In this document: piece by piece, positions 6,581 to 15,821 of the stretch | How positions within the stretch are numbered: the stretch's first letter is position 1 | Layout of the letters: every line of letters begins with the position of its first letter | Source of the DNA: Ralstonia pickettii | Lineage (GTDB): Bacteria > Pseudomonadota > Gammaproteobacteria > Burkholderiales > Burkholderiaceae | DNA: 64,000 nt | Reading direction: 5' to 3' | NCBI RefSeq assembly: GCF_000607165.1 | Contig: NZ_JFZG01000004.1 | Coordinates: 124,001-188,000, forward strand | The notes under the pieces: model-generated | What the model was told of the DNA's origin: nothing | The model's database searches: none | What the model saw: only the letters and a program-made list of their open reading frames with translations | Made by a program: the position numbers and the translations under genes

Positions 6581-9280
6581 TCATCGCATCCAGGGCGCGT
6601 CCGTGGCCGTCGCGTGTTTGCCGTATCGCTCAGCCGCTTCGCGCACCACGGTGCGATCCAGTTCACCGTCGTCTGCCAGCGCCTTCAACGCGGCGATGAC
6701 GATGGACGCGCGGTCCACCTCGAAGAACTCACGCAACGCCCGGCGCGAGTCGCTGCGGCCAAAGCCGTCGGTGCCCAGCGTGACATAGCGGCGCGGTACG
6801 TGTGCCCGGATCAGTTCGGGTACGGCCCGCACGTAGTCGGTGGCGGCGATGACGGGCCCGTGCGATTCGCGCAAGACGGCCTCCACATACGAAGGCGCGG
6901 CTTCACCGCCGAGGCGGGCGATGCGCTCTGCGGCGATGGCCTCGCGGTGCAGCTCTGAGAAGCTCGTCACGCTCCAGGTGGTGGCGTCGATGTTCCAGTC
7001 TTCCTTGAGCATCTGCGCGGCGGCCATGACTTCGCCCAGGATGGCGCCCGAGCCCAGCAACTGCACGCGCGCGGTCGACAGGCTTTGCGGTGTCAGCGGA
7101 TACATGCCTTTGAGGATGCCCGCACGCAGGTCGCTGTCCGGCATGGAGGGCTGCGCGTAGTTCTCGTTCGTCACCGTCAGGTAGTAGAACGTGTCTTCCT
7201 GCCGCTCCAGCATCGCGCGCATGCCTTCATCAACGATGACGGCAATCTCGTAGGCAAATGCCGGGTCCCACGCGCGGCAGTTGGGCACCGTGGATGCGGC
7301 AAGGTGGCTCGTGCCGTCCTGGTGCTGGAGGCCTTCACCGCCGAGCGTTGTCTTGCCCGCCGTCGCGCCGATCAGGAAGCCGCGCGCCCGCTGGTCCGCC
7401 GCCGCCCAGATGAGATCGCCAATGCGCTGGAAGCCGAACATCGAGTAGTAGATGTAGAACGGCAGCATCGGCAGATCGTGCGTGCTGTAGGCCGTGGCCG
7501 CGGCAATCCACGACGAGATGGCGCCGGCTTCGGATATGCCTTCCTCCAGGATCTGCCCACCGGTTTCTTCGCGGTAATACAGCATCGAACCCAGATCTTC
7601 CGGCTCGTACTGTTGACCCAGCGGCGAGTAGATGCCGACCTGGCGGAACATGCTGGCCATGCCAAACGTGCGGGCCTCATCCGCCACCACCGGCACCATG
7701 CGCGGGCCGAGGGCACCGTCCTTCAGCAGGTTGCCGAACATGCGCACGATGGCCATCGTGGTCGACATCTCGCGGCCTTCGGCTTGCAGCGCGAATTGCC
7801 CCCAGGATGGCAACGCAGGCACGGTCAGCGCCTGTGTTGCCGCCTTCCGCCTTCTAGGCAGATAGCCCCCCAGGGCAGCCCGGCGCGCATGCAGGTATTG
7901 CATCTCCGGGCTGTTTGGCGCTGGCTTGTAAAACTTCAACTGCTCGACGTCGCTGTCGGACAGCGGCAGGCGGAAGCGATCGCGAAACGCCTTGAGCTGA
8001 TCGACATCGAGCTTCTTCTGCTGGTGCGTCGTCATCCGGCCTTGCCCAACGCTGCCCATGCCGAAGCCCTTCATCGTCTTGGCGAGGATCACCGTGGGCT
8101 GGCCCTTGTGCTGCAGCGCCTTTGCATAGGCGGCGTGGAGCTTGCGCACGTCGTGGCCGCCGCGGCGCAGGCGGTCGATGTCTTCGTTGCTGAAATGCGA
8201 GACAAGCGCGGCAAGCTCGGGGTTCTGGCCGAAGAAGCGCTCGCGGTTGTAGGCGCCGTCGTTGGCAGAGAAGGTCTGGAACTGGCCGTCCACGGTCTGC
8301 GCAAATGCCCGCAGCAAGGCGCCGGAACGGTCGCGGGCGAAGAGGGCATCCCAGTCCGAGCCCCACAGCACCTTGATGACGTTCCACCCGGCGCCGGTGA
8401 ACTGCGCTTCGAGTTCGTCCACGATGCGGCTGTTGCCGCGCACGGGCCCGTCGAGCCGCTGCAGGTTGCAGTTGATGACGAATACGATGTTGTCGAGCCG
8501 CTCGCGCGCCGCCAGCGAGAGGGCGCCGATCGATTCCGGCTCGTCCATTTCCCCGTCGCCGAAGAAGCCCCACACCTTGCGATCGGATGTCTGCAAGAGG
8601 CCGCGGTTTTGCAGGTAGCGCATGAAGCGCGCCTGGTAGATCGCGTTGATCGGCCCGATGCCCATTGATCCGGTCGGGAACTGCCAGAACTCCGGCATCA
8701 ACCACGGATGCGGATAGGAGCAAAGCCCCGGGCCCGTGATCTCACGCCGATAGTGTTCGAGATGCGCTTCATCAAGGAAGCCTTCGAGATACGCACGCGC
8801 ATAGACGCCGGGCGAAGAGTGCGGCTGGAAGTAGACCAGATCGCCGCCGTGCGCCGCGTTGTCAGCCCGGAAGAAATGATTGAAGCCGACTTCGAAGAGA
8901 TCGGCTGCTGATGCGTAGCTTGCAATGTGGCCGCCCAGCTCTCCGTAGGCCTGGTTGGCGCGCACCACCATGGCGAGCGCATTCCAGCGCAGCGCGGCGG
9001 CCAGTCGCTCTTCGGTATCGATGTCTCCGGGATACGGCGGCTGCGCCTCAACGGGGATCGTGTTGACGTAGGGCGTGACGCGGGCGAGGGCGGTGCCAAC
9101 GCCAAGCTTTGAGGCGCGTTCTGCCAAGCGGTCGAACAGGAACTGCGCCCGCGAGGTGCCGGCATGCTGTACGACGGCATCCAGCGCGTCGAGCCATTCG
9201 GCGGTTTCCCCTGGGTCGCTGTCTTCGGTGCGATGCACGAGGGAGTGCATCGACGCGGCCCCCGTCGATAAATCCGTCAT
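6581..9280 (-). CDS. Homodimeric 2-oxoacid dehydrogenase E1 (AceE/MdeB-like), probably acting on 2-oxobutyrate
   Basis: This 899-residue protein is collinear with AceE, the thiamine-diphosphate E1 of pyruvate dehydrogenase. It has the ThDP motif GDGEMDEPES...NCN, the HPWLMPEFWQFPTGSMG region and a transketolase-like pyrimidine domain ending in the C-terminal TDGFGRSD block. No E2 or E3 gene is nearby, whereas the housekeeping aceE normally sits with aceF and lpd, so this is likely a paralog. It lies 90 bases downstream of acdS, whose product releases 2-oxobutyrate. MdeB, a similar E1 of Pseudomonas putida, is linked to methionine gamma-lyase and prefers 2-oxobutyrate (known). That substrate is inferred here. 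The ATG at 9280 is preferred over an in-frame ATG 18 codons upstream. Confidence 0.85.
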   Translation of the reverse strand: MTDLSTGAASMHSLVHRTEDSDPGETAEWLDALDAVVQHAGTSRAQFLFDRLAERASKLGVGTALARVTPYVNTIPVEAQPPYPGDIDTEERLAAALRWNALAMVVRANQAYGELGGHIASYASAADLFEVGFNHFFRADNAAHGGDLVYFQPHSSPGVYARAYLEGFLDEAHLEHYRREITGPGLCSYPHPWLMPEFWQFPTGSMGIGPINAIYQARFMRYLQNRGLLQTSDRKVWGFFGDGEMDEPESIGALSLAARERLDNIVFVINCNLQRLDGPVRGNSRIVDELEAQFTGAGWNVIKVLWGSDWDALFARDRSGALLRAFAQTVDGQFQTFSANDGAYNRERFFGQNPELAALVSHFSNEDIDRLRRGGHDVRKLHAAYAKALQHKGQPTVILAKTMKGFGMGSVGQGRMTTHQQKKLDVDQLKAFRDRFRLPLSDSDVEQLKFYKPAPNSPEMQYLHARRAALGGYLPRRRKAATQALTVPALPSWGQFALQAEGREMSTTMAIVRMFGNLLKDGALGPRMVPVVADEARTFGMASMFRQVGIYSPLGQQYEPEDLGSMLYYREETGGQILEEGISEAGAISSWIAAATAYSTHDLPMLPFYIYYSMFGFQRIGDLIWAAADQRARGFLIGATAGKTTLGGEGLQHQDGTSHLAASTVPNCRAWDPAFAYEIAVIVDEGMRAMLERQEDTFYYLTVTNENYAQPSMPDSDLRAGILKGMYPLTPQSLSTARVQLLGSGAILGEVMAAAQMLKEDWNIDATTWSVTSFSELHREAIAAERIARLGGEAAPSYVEAVLRESHGPVIAATDYVRAVPELIRAHVPRRYVTLGTDGFGRSDSRRALREFFEVDRASIVIAALKALADDGELDRTVVREAAERYGKHATATDAPWMR

Positions 9281-9370
9281 GGCGGTTCTGCCTTGAGGAA
9301 GGATTGGAAGGCGGGCCGTGATCACGCGATGCACGCCCGCGCCCGGATGCGCCGCTGGGGCGCGTCCGCA

Positions 9371-10387
9371 TCAACCGTTGCGGAAGATGAAACTGTATGC
9401 GTTGAGTGCCGGCACGCCGCCCAGGTGCGCGTAGAGCACGCGCGAGCCTTCAGGAAATTCGCCGTTGCGCACCATGTCGATCATGCCGTGCATGGATTTC
9501 CCTTCGTACACGGGGTCGGTCAGCATGGCTTCCTGGCGCGCGCACAGACGAATGGCTTCGAGCGTTCCTTCATTGGGCAGGCCGTATTCCGGGCCGCCGT
9601 AGCGCGTGTCGAGCACCACGTCTTTCTCCGTGATGTTTCTGCCGAGGTCGACCAGCTCAGCGGTGTGCTGCGCAATGCGCAGGATCTGCGCGCGCGTCTG
9701 CTCCGGCTTGGCCGAGGCATCGATGCCGATCACCTTGTCGGCCCGGCCATCTGCTGCAAAGCCGACGACCATGCCGGCTTGCGTGCTGCCCGTGACCGAG
9801 CACACGACGATGTAGTCGAACTTGAAGCCCAGTTCTGCTTCCTGCTGGCGTACTTCTTCGGCAAAGCCCACAAAGCCCAGGCCGCCGAGCGGGTGTTCGG
9901 AGCAGCCGGCCGGAATCGGGAACGGCTTGCCGCCGCGCTTGCGCACGTCTTCCATGGCCTGTTCCCAACTGGGCCGGATGCCGATGTCGAAGCCTGCCGC
10001 ATCGAGGCGCACGTCGGCGCCCATGATGCGCGACATCTCGATATTGCCGACGCGGTCGTACACGGCGTCGGAGTAGTTGACCCAGTTTTCCTGCACCAGC
10101 ACGCACTTGAGGCCGAGGTGTGCGGCCACGGCAGCAACCTGGCGCGTTTGGTTCGACTGAATGCCGCCAATGGAAACCAGCGTGTCGTACCCGCCTTCCA
10201 GCGCTTCCGGGATCAGGTATTCGAGCTTGCGGGTCTTGTTGCCGCCGAAGGCCAGGCCGCTGTTGCAGTCTTCGCGCTTGGCAAACAGCTCCACCTTGCC
10301 GCCCAGGTGCGCGCTCAATCGTTTCAGCGGTTGGATGGGCGTCGGCCCGAACGTCAGCGGATAGCGGGGGAATCTTTGCAGGTTCAT
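9371..10387 (-). CDS. acdS: 1-aminocyclopropane-1-carboxylate (ACC) deaminase
   Basis: A 338-residue PLP enzyme splitting ACC into 2-oxobutyrate and ammonia, so it can lower plant ethylene. Residues that define the true enzyme are present: Lys51 (GGNKTRK, PLP Schiff base), Ser78, Tyr268, Tyr294, Glu295 and Leu322. Glu295/Leu322 separate ACC deaminase from D-cysteine desulfhydrase homologs (established). The length matches the family. It is divergent from an Lrp regulator at 10533 and probably co-transcribed with the downstream E1 gene. This suggests a strain with a plant or soil association, though acdS is also found in other Ralstonia. Confidence 0.95.
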   Translation of the reverse strand: MNLQRFPRYPLTFGPTPIQPLKRLSAHLGGKVELFAKREDCNSGLAFGGNKTRKLEYLIPEALEGGYDTLVSIGGIQSNQTRQVAAVAAHLGLKCVLVQENWVNYSDAVYDRVGNIEMSRIMGADVRLDAAGFDIGIRPSWEQAMEDVRKRGGKPFPIPAGCSEHPLGGLGFVGFAEEVRQQEAELGFKFDYIVVCSVTGSTQAGMVVGFAADGRADKVIGIDASAKPEQTRAQILRIAQHTAELVDLGRNITEKDVVLDTRYGGPEYGLPNEGTLEAIRLCARQEAMLTDPVYEGKSMHGMIDMVRNGEFPEGSRVLYAHLGGVPALNAYSFIFRNG

Positions 10388-10477
10388 GAGGTGGCTCCTT
10401 CAGTGCCGCAAGTGGCGGGATGTCGGAAACCAATGGTACGCAGAACGCCGCGAAATGAGGTTGCAAAGATCGTCTAC

Positions 10478-10498
10478 CATCCGGAACGTATCCGGATG
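10478..10498. promoter_or_regulatory. Inverted repeat between acdS and its Lrp-type regulator
   Basis: CATCCGG (10478-10484) and CCGGATG (10492-10498) are perfect reverse complements with a 7-base spacer, in the 145-bp divergent region. The flanking sequence toward the regulator is AT-rich. An Lrp-type AcdR site is expected in this gap; the assignment rests on position. Confidence 0.45.
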
Positions 10499-10532
10499 AA
10501 AATCAAATTCCTAAATTTTTAATTCTGCCTAA

Positions 10533-11054
10533 ATGAAAAAGAACGAAACGAAATTGCAGGAGCCGTCCGCCGCATCGGCAGCTTCTGCGCGCCACGCCTT
10601 GGATCGCACCGATCGCGCAATTCTGAGGGCGCTGCAGCGCGATGCGTCCATCTCAAACGTGGCGCTTGCAGCCAAGGTGAACCTCAGCCCGCCGGCCTGC
10701 CTGCGCCGCGTGGAACGGCTCAAGGAGCTGGGTCTGATCAAGGGGATTGTTGCGCTGCTCGATCCGCGTGCGCTGGATCTGGGGTCGCTGGTGATGATCG
10801 GCGTCGTGCTGGATCGCTCAACGCCGGAATCGTTCACGGCATTTGAAAAGGCGGTGCAGAAGGTGCCAGGTTGCCTGGAGTGTCACGTCGTAACCGGCGA
10901 GTTCGACTACTTCATGCTCGTGCGCACCAAGGACAACGAAGGCTATAACCGGCTCCACGCCGAGCAGTTGCTGTATCTGCCGGGCGTTCGGCAGATCCGG
11001 ACGTTCATGGTGCTCAAGCAGGTGCTGTCGACGACGGAGCTGCCGGTGGCTTAG
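10533..11054 (+). CDS. acdR: Lrp/AsnC-family regulator, AcdR-like
   Basis: The 173-residue protein has a charged N-terminal tail of about 22 residues, an HTH (about residues 23-75, including SNVALAAKVNLSPPACLRRVERL) and a RAM effector-binding domain with the GEFDYFMLV strand. It is divergent from acdS, the standard position of AcdR, which in other bacteria induces acdS in response to ACC (family knowledge). The 3' end overlaps the convergent desulfurase gene by four bases (11051-11054). Confidence 0.85.
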   Translation: MKKNETKLQEPSAASAASARHALDRTDRAILRALQRDASISNVALAAKVNLSPPACLRRVERLKELGLIKGIVALLDPRALDLGSLVMIGVVLDRSTPESFTAFEKAVQKVPGCLECHVVTGEFDYFMLVRTKDNEGYNRLHAEQLLYLPGVRQIRTFMVLKQVLSTTELPVA

Positions 11055-12550
11055 CCGAGGGTGGGAGCGGCTAAGCCTTTGCGTTGATCCATCAGGCGGT
11101 TCCAGAGCATGCCGGCCCGGTTGCCGCTTCTGCAATACGCAAGGATGGGCTTGGGCAACGTGTCGACCAGTTCGCCAAAGGCCGCGACGTCTGCATCGCC
11201 AATGCCGTTCGGCTCGACCGGCAGGCAGCGCGCTTCCAGGCCCAGCTCGCGGGCGGCAGCGGCAATGTCCTCAAAGGCGGGTTGGTCGATGCTCTCGCCG
11301 TCTGGGCGGTTGCAGATCACTGAGCGGAAACCTGCATTGCGGATGGCCTTCAGATCCGCCGGCATGATCTGCCGCGAAGCCGTCAACCCGCTGGATGCCG
11401 TGGCGCGGCATTGCTCAATCGCACGCTGGAAACATGCGGCGGCAAAGTCGACGTCCTGCTCGGTTGCAAAGCGGCCCAGGCTGATGCGCACGGTGCGGCC
11501 CGCAGCATCAGCATCCAGGCCAATGGCCGTCAGCACGTGCGAGGGCGTGCCCGCAGCGGAGTTGCACGCCGACGTTGACGACACAGCAAGATCGTCGCCC
11601 AGCATCATCGGCATGAAGCCGGGCGCGTTCACCGTCAGGCTCAGCGTGTGGGGAATGCGGCGTCCCACGTCGGCGTTCTGCACCACATCGCCCAGGGCCA
11701 ACACCGACGCCTTCAGCCGCTGGCTCAGCGCAGCAATGCGGGCGGTCTCGTGATCAAGTTCTTCCGCCGCCAATTCGCACGCCACGCCCATGCCCACGAT
11801 CTGATGCGTTGCCAGCGTGCCCGAGCGCAGACCGCGTTCGTGTCCGCCACCGTGGATTTGCGGCGCAATGCGCGAGGCAATCTCGCGGCGCACATACAGC
11901 GCCCCGATCCCCTTGGGGCCATACACCTTGTGTGCGGACATCGACAGCATGTCGATGCCGAGCGCGCGCACATCAATCGGCGTCTTGCCGAGTGCCTGCG
12001 CGGCATCGACATGGAACAGCGCGCCCGCTGCGTGCACGATCTGGGCGATCGCGCGAACATCGGTCAGCGTGCCCAGCTCGTTGTTCACCAGCATGAGCGA
12101 TACGAGACCGGTGTCCGGCGTCATCGCAGCGGCCACGGCTTCCGGGGTAATTTCGCCGTCGCGTGTTGGCGAGAGATACGTCACTGAACAGCCGCGCGCT
12201 GACAGGTTCGCCATCGTGTCCAGAATGGCCTTGTGCTCGATGCGGCTGGTGATGAGGTGGCGCTTGCCCGTGGCGGCGTCGGCGTAGCCCTTCAGCGCGA
12301 GGTTGTTGGATTCGGTGGCGCCCGACGTCCAGATGATCTCGTCGGCATCGGCACCAATGAGCGCAGCAACCTGCTCGCGTGCCTGTTCGACCTTGTTCCG
12401 CGCGACGCGCCCCGTCGCATGTGAACTCGACGCAGGGTTGCCGAAGGCGCCTTCCATGCCAAGGCAGGCGGTCATGGCCGCAATCACGCGAGGGTCGGCC
12501 GGCGTGGTGGCTGCGTAGTCGAGGTAATGGAGGGTGTTGCTGTCGCTCAT
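11051..12550 (-). CDS. Cysteine desulfurase (IscS/NifS-type) fused to a C-terminal DUF442 rhodanese-like domain
   Basis: The 499-residue protein has two parts. Residues 1-385 are a group I cysteine desulfurase with PLP Lys208 (MSAHKVYGPKG) and mobile-loop Cys329 (SSTSACNSAAG). Residues about 388-499 are a DUF442 domain, the fold of the N-terminal part of Blh, with active-site loop AYCRSGNRAG (Cys473). The desulfurase loads sulfur from L-cysteine as persulfide; the second domain could accept or relay it (inference). Housekeeping IscS lacks this domain and sits in an isc operon, absent here. Start at ATG 12550; an upstream in-frame extension lacks family similarity. It is divergent from an Lrp regulator. 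Confidence 0.88.
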   Translation of the reverse strand: MSDSNTLHYLDYAATTPADPRVIAAMTACLGMEGAFGNPASSSHATGRVARNKVEQAREQVAALIGADADEIIWTSGATESNNLALKGYADAATGKRHLITSRIEHKAILDTMANLSARGCSVTYLSPTRDGEITPEAVAAAMTPDTGLVSLMLVNNELGTLTDVRAIAQIVHAAGALFHVDAAQALGKTPIDVRALGIDMLSMSAHKVYGPKGIGALYVRREIASRIAPQIHGGGHERGLRSGTLATHQIVGMGVACELAAEELDHETARIAALSQRLKASVLALGDVVQNADVGRRIPHTLSLTVNAPGFMPMMLGDDLAVSSTSACNSAAGTPSHVLTAIGLDADAAGRTVRISLGRFATEQDVDFAAACFQRAIEQCRATASSGLTASRQIMPADLKAIRNAGFRSVICNRPDGESIDQPAFEDIAAAARELGLEARCLPVEPNGIGDADVAAFGELVDTLPKPILAYCRSGNRAGMLWNRLMDQRKGLAAPTLG

Positions 12551-12661
12551 GTCGTTTTCTGTGCTGCGGTGGAGGCAGAAAAATGATACGGTGGACAGCC
12601 CGGAAAAATAATTCAAAGTTTCCTGTTTATTCCTCCATGGTGCGGAAAATATTCCTTAGAA

Positions 12662-12681
12662 TTCGTCATATATAGAACGAA
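12662..12681. promoter_or_regulatory. AT-rich dyad between the desulfurase fusion and its Lrp regulator
   Basis: TTCGT (12662-12666) and ACGAA (12677-12681) flank a 10-base AT-rich core (CATATATAGA) just before the regulator start at 12696. The whole 145-bp divergent gap is unusually AT-rich for this genome. It is a plausible Lrp-family site but short and low in specificity. Confidence 0.3.
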
Positions 12682-12695
12682 ATTTTTCTGCAGAA

Positions 12696-13166
12696 ATGGA
12701 CGCTATTGACCGCGAACTACTGAGGCTGTTGCAGGCCGATGCGACGCTGCCCATCGCCGAGCTTGCGCAGCGCGTGAACCTTTCGCAAACACCGTGCTGG
12801 AAGCGGGTGCAGCGGCTCAAGGACACGGGCGTCATCCGCGCCCAGGTGGCGCTGTGCGACGCACGCAAGTTGGGCGTCGGCACCACGGTGTTCGTTGCCG
12901 TACGAACCGATCAGCACACCGAGAAGTGGGCGCAGCGTTTCACGCAGGTGGTGCGCGATATGCCCGAGGTGGTGGAGGTCTACCGGATGAGCGGCGAGAT
13001 GGACTATCTGCTGCGCGTTGCGGTCGCAGGTATAGAAGACTACGACCGCGTGTACAAACACCTGATCAAGTCCGTGCCGCTGTCGGACGTGAGTTCATCG
13101 TTTTCAATGGAGCAGATCAAGTATTCGACTGCGCTGCCGGTGCGGGATGTGGGGCAGGGAGATTGA
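12696..13166 (+). CDS. Lrp/AsnC-family regulator, possibly cysteine-responsive (DecR-like)
   Basis: A 156-residue Lrp protein with an HTH at residues 1-55 (IAELAQRVNLSQTPCWKRVQRL) and a RAM domain with the GEMDYLLRVAV strand. The C-terminal stretch SFSMEQIKYSTALPV is typical of the DecR/YbaO branch, which in E. coli responds to cysteine and controls cysteine detoxification. The divergent cysteine desulfurase fusion makes cysteine an attractive effector here (inference from context). Confidence 0.82.
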   Translation: MDAIDRELLRLLQADATLPIAELAQRVNLSQTPCWKRVQRLKDTGVIRAQVALCDARKLGVGTTVFVAVRTDQHTEKWAQRFTQVVRDMPEVVEVYRMSGEMDYLLRVAVAGIEDYDRVYKHLIKSVPLSDVSSSFSMEQIKYSTALPVRDVGQGD

Positions 13167-13262
13167 GGATGTATTTGCGCCTGAACTGCGGGGAGGGGGG
13201 CTTCGTAGCCGCCTCGTAGGGAATGGCCAATTATTCAGCTATCGAAGTTCGCCAACCCAGCA

Positions 13263-14456
13263 TCAGCAGACCAGTTTTGACGTGGCAGTCGCTCCATGCG
13301 TTTCGACGCCGCGTTCGTGAGCCTCTGAGGCGATGATGACCCGGTTGCGCCCTTTTTCCTTCGCCATATAGAGCGCCGCATCCGCTCGAGCGAGGGTGGT
13401 CGCCAATGTGTCTCCGGGCATGACACATTCGACCCCCGCGCTGAAGGTGCAACGCACGCCTTCTCTTGGCGACTGCTCGACCGCGAGCCGGAGTTCATCC
13501 GTCAAAGCCGCTGCGGCGGTCTTTCCCGTATCGACCAGGACAATCGCAAATTCCTCACCACCGAGGCGGCCGACAAGATCGCCCGGCCTGAGCCGCGTGG
13601 ATACCACCGACGTGACATGCTTGAGGATGCGGTCGCCGACGGCATGGCCGAAGCTGTCGTTGACGGCTTTGAACTTATCGATGTCCAGAACGGCAATCGA
13701 CAACGGTCTTCCGCTTGCCACCGCGTCGTGAAGCAACACGCTTGCCCTTGCCATGAACGCTCGCCGCATCAGTACGCCCGTGAGTTCGTCAATATTCGCG
13801 AGCTGCTCCATCCTCCGGGCGAGTTGATCGTGCGCGAGCATCACCATGCCTGTCGACATGCACGGGAACGTGACGATCGCCAGCCCGAGAAAAAGAACGT
13901 TCCAGGCTGACGGCTCGGGAAAAGCCGTTTGCGGCAGGCCGAAGGCAACGGCGATCGCCCGCGTGACATGGAACAGTGCGCCCAGGTATGCGGCCGCGGC
14001 AACGAATCGATAGGGATAGCGGGCGCCATCGTGCGGCGCGTGTCGCAGGGCCAATGTCCCGACAGCAATCCGAGCATAGGCAAAGAACACCGACACGATC
14101 CCAATCTTCGCGCTGACGTTCGGCGATACGAGCGTGAAGTACACCAACGCAACGAACGCGATGGCGAATGCCCCTGTCTCTTGAGGCACCGCCCAAGCCT
14201 TGCCAAAAAACTGGCGCATCCCCTGTACGAGCAACAGGACGGCCGTCAGCGTGATGAGCGCAACTGCGAGGGTGACGAACCGCCCTTGCAGACTGCCCGC
14301 GATCAGCACACACGCCGCCGCCACAGCCAGCAACCCGTGGGCCACGCACCAGCGGCCTATCCCCGGCACGGCGGTCCGAAGCAGTGATCCAAGGATGGCG
14401 ACGCCCATCAAGCAGGACACCATCACGATACCTATCAGAGCGAGCGGGCTGAGCAT
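13263..14456 (-). CDS. Membrane-anchored diguanylate cyclase (GGDEF)
   Basis: The 397-residue protein has an N-terminal half of about six hydrophobic segments and a C-terminal GGDEF domain. The active site reads GGEEF near residue 300, and an RPGD inhibitory I-site lies five residues before it, so product-inhibited synthesis of cyclic-di-GMP from two GTP is expected. The metal-binding VLDIDKFKAVNDSFGH segment is intact. I start it at the ATG at 14456; a TTG at 14507 extends the frame without a ribosome binding site. It lies 230 bases downstream of tssA on the same strand, but with no sign of co-transcription. Confidence 0.88.
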   Translation of the reverse strand: MLSPLALIGIVMVSCLMGVAILGSLLRTAVPGIGRWCVAHGLLAVAAACVLIAGSLQGRFVTLAVALITLTAVLLLVQGMRQFFGKAWAVPQETGAFAIAFVALVYFTLVSPNVSAKIGIVSVFFAYARIAVGTLALRHAPHDGARYPYRFVAAAAYLGALFHVTRAIAVAFGLPQTAFPEPSAWNVLFLGLAIVTFPCMSTGMVMLAHDQLARRMEQLANIDELTGVLMRRAFMARASVLLHDAVASGRPLSIAVLDIDKFKAVNDSFGHAVGDRILKHVTSVVSTRLRPGDLVGRLGGEEFAIVLVDTGKTAAAALTDELRLAVEQSPREGVRCTFSAGVECVMPGDTLATTLARADAALYMAKEKGRNRVIIASEAHERGVETHGATATSKLVC

Positions 14457-14738
14457 GAGATCGGGACTGGTGACAAGAATGGGGAAAGACAAGCACGCAT
14501 TCGGCAACCGAGCCCAAACCGAATGGGCCGACTTGCGCCCACGGCCGCTGGAAGTGTTCTGGAGCGACCAGGCTTCGGTGCGACGAAGTATTCACCACAA
14601 CCTTTCTTTATCGGCAGATCGGTGCGCCGCTTAAGGCTCTTTTTCGCAATGCGTTGTCACAGGAGACGCAACGTGTGCGGGAACGCGGGGGAGGCGCACA
14701 ATTACTGTTCGATCTCGTACATGCCGCACACGGCACCA

Positions 14739-15821
14739 TTATTCGTTCTGCGCCCACCGCTCCACGAGATCTGCTGGAATCGCCTGAAACACCTTCGCAA
14801 ACGGCTTTCCCACCATCGACTCTGCCTGCCGAAGCAACAGCGCGACCGGACTGCTTGGCTCATGCGCTTCAAACCAAGTGCGAGCGAGGCGGATTTGCGT
14901 CAAAGCGGCGTGGCGGCTGGTTGGCATATCGTCGACATTCTCGGTGGAGGCGGGTTGCAAGTCTGCCTGTGCGAACGGCGCAACGTTGGTGGATAGCGAC
15001 GATGGCGCCGGTGCCGCAACAGGTGGAATTTCAGTTGCCGGCGCAAACTCAACCGCCACAGGCTTTGTCCGGCCAGGATGACCGACCAATTGCAGCAGCC
15101 GTATCAAGGGCTTCAGATCTGGCGCGTGGTCGGGCAGTGAAGCTTCGGTCCACAGCTGAATGGACTGCGCGAGCGCGCAGGCTTCATGCATAGACTCTAT
15201 CTCAGGTAGTCCTTGGCTCCGGAATGCTTCCAGTTGCTGATGCACTGATTCCGGTGCAAGCGCATCGGCTGGACGTGACATGCCCAGCGCACGCTCGATG
15301 TCGCGCATCTGAAGGCGGATGGCATTCCTGCCCAGGGCAATCTCGCGCACGTCGGCTAACAACCCTTGTGGATCGACTAGCGTCGCGAGCGCGTTTGCCC
15401 GAACGCCAGGGTCAACCTCCCCATCGATCTCAAGTTGAGGATGGACTTGCTCGGGAAAGGCCGTCAGCACCGCATGCAGTAGCGCGAGTCCATCACGCAG
15501 GCCCTCGGCCTGGTCCAGTCGAGTGCGACATCGTAGAAAGAGTGTCAGTAGCCGAATGTCCTTGGTGCGCAATAGCAGCCGTTGGCAGTCGCGCTCCAGC
15601 TCAGGCCAATTCAGTGCCTCGGTCGGCGCCACAAAGTCGCCATACTGGGCCGCCTCGCGCGGGGTTGCACGGGCTTGCAGCACCACAAACTCCGTGTCGT
15701 ATTCAAGGTCCGGACCACATGGCTGATCCTCACTGATGGGCAACGCCAACTCAGCAAACCGGATCGTGGCTTCGGATGCAGGCTTGGAAGCCTTAGCCGT
15801 CAAAATCTTATTGAGCAACAT
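14739..15821 (-). CDS. tssA: T6SS protein TssA (ImpA-type)
   Basis: A 360-residue TssA. The ImpA N-terminal domain starts with the typical motif SEDQPCGPDLEYDTEF (about residues 29-44). A proline/alanine-rich linker lies around residues 255-290. The C-terminus has the conserved IRLARTWFEAHEPSSPVALL run and ends in the IPADLVERW segment. TssA coordinates sheath priming and polymerisation at the baseplate or the distal end. The ATG at 15821 overlaps the end of tssG by 14 bases, so the two are translationally coupled. It is the last gene of the left T6SS arm. Confidence 0.92.
   Translation of the reverse strand: MLLNKILTAKASKPASEATIRFAELALPISEDQPCGPDLEYDTEFVVLQARATPREAAQYGDFVAPTEALNWPELERDCQRLLLRTKDIRLLTLFLRCRTRLDQAEGLRDGLALLHAVLTAFPEQVHPQLEIDGEVDPGVRANALATLVDPQGLLADVREIALGRNAIRLQMRDIERALGMSRPADALAPESVHQQLEAFRSQGLPEIESMHEACALAQSIQLWTEASLPDHAPDLKPLIRLLQLVGHPGRTKPVAVEFAPATEIPPVAAPAPSSLSTNVAPFAQADLQPASTENVDDMPTSRHAALTQIRLARTWFEAHEPSSPVALLLRQAESMVGKPFAKVFQAIPADLVERWAQNE

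Noticed and set aside
7085-8668. Long plus-strand open frame (527 codons) opposite the E1 gene
   Set aside because: It is antisense to strongly conserved E1 codons and has the arginine/alanine/valine-rich composition of a GC-rich shadow frame, with no recognisable motif.
9293-10522. Plus-strand frame of about 409 codons opposite acdS
   Set aside because: Mirror of the acdS coding strand; no domain and no ribosome site.
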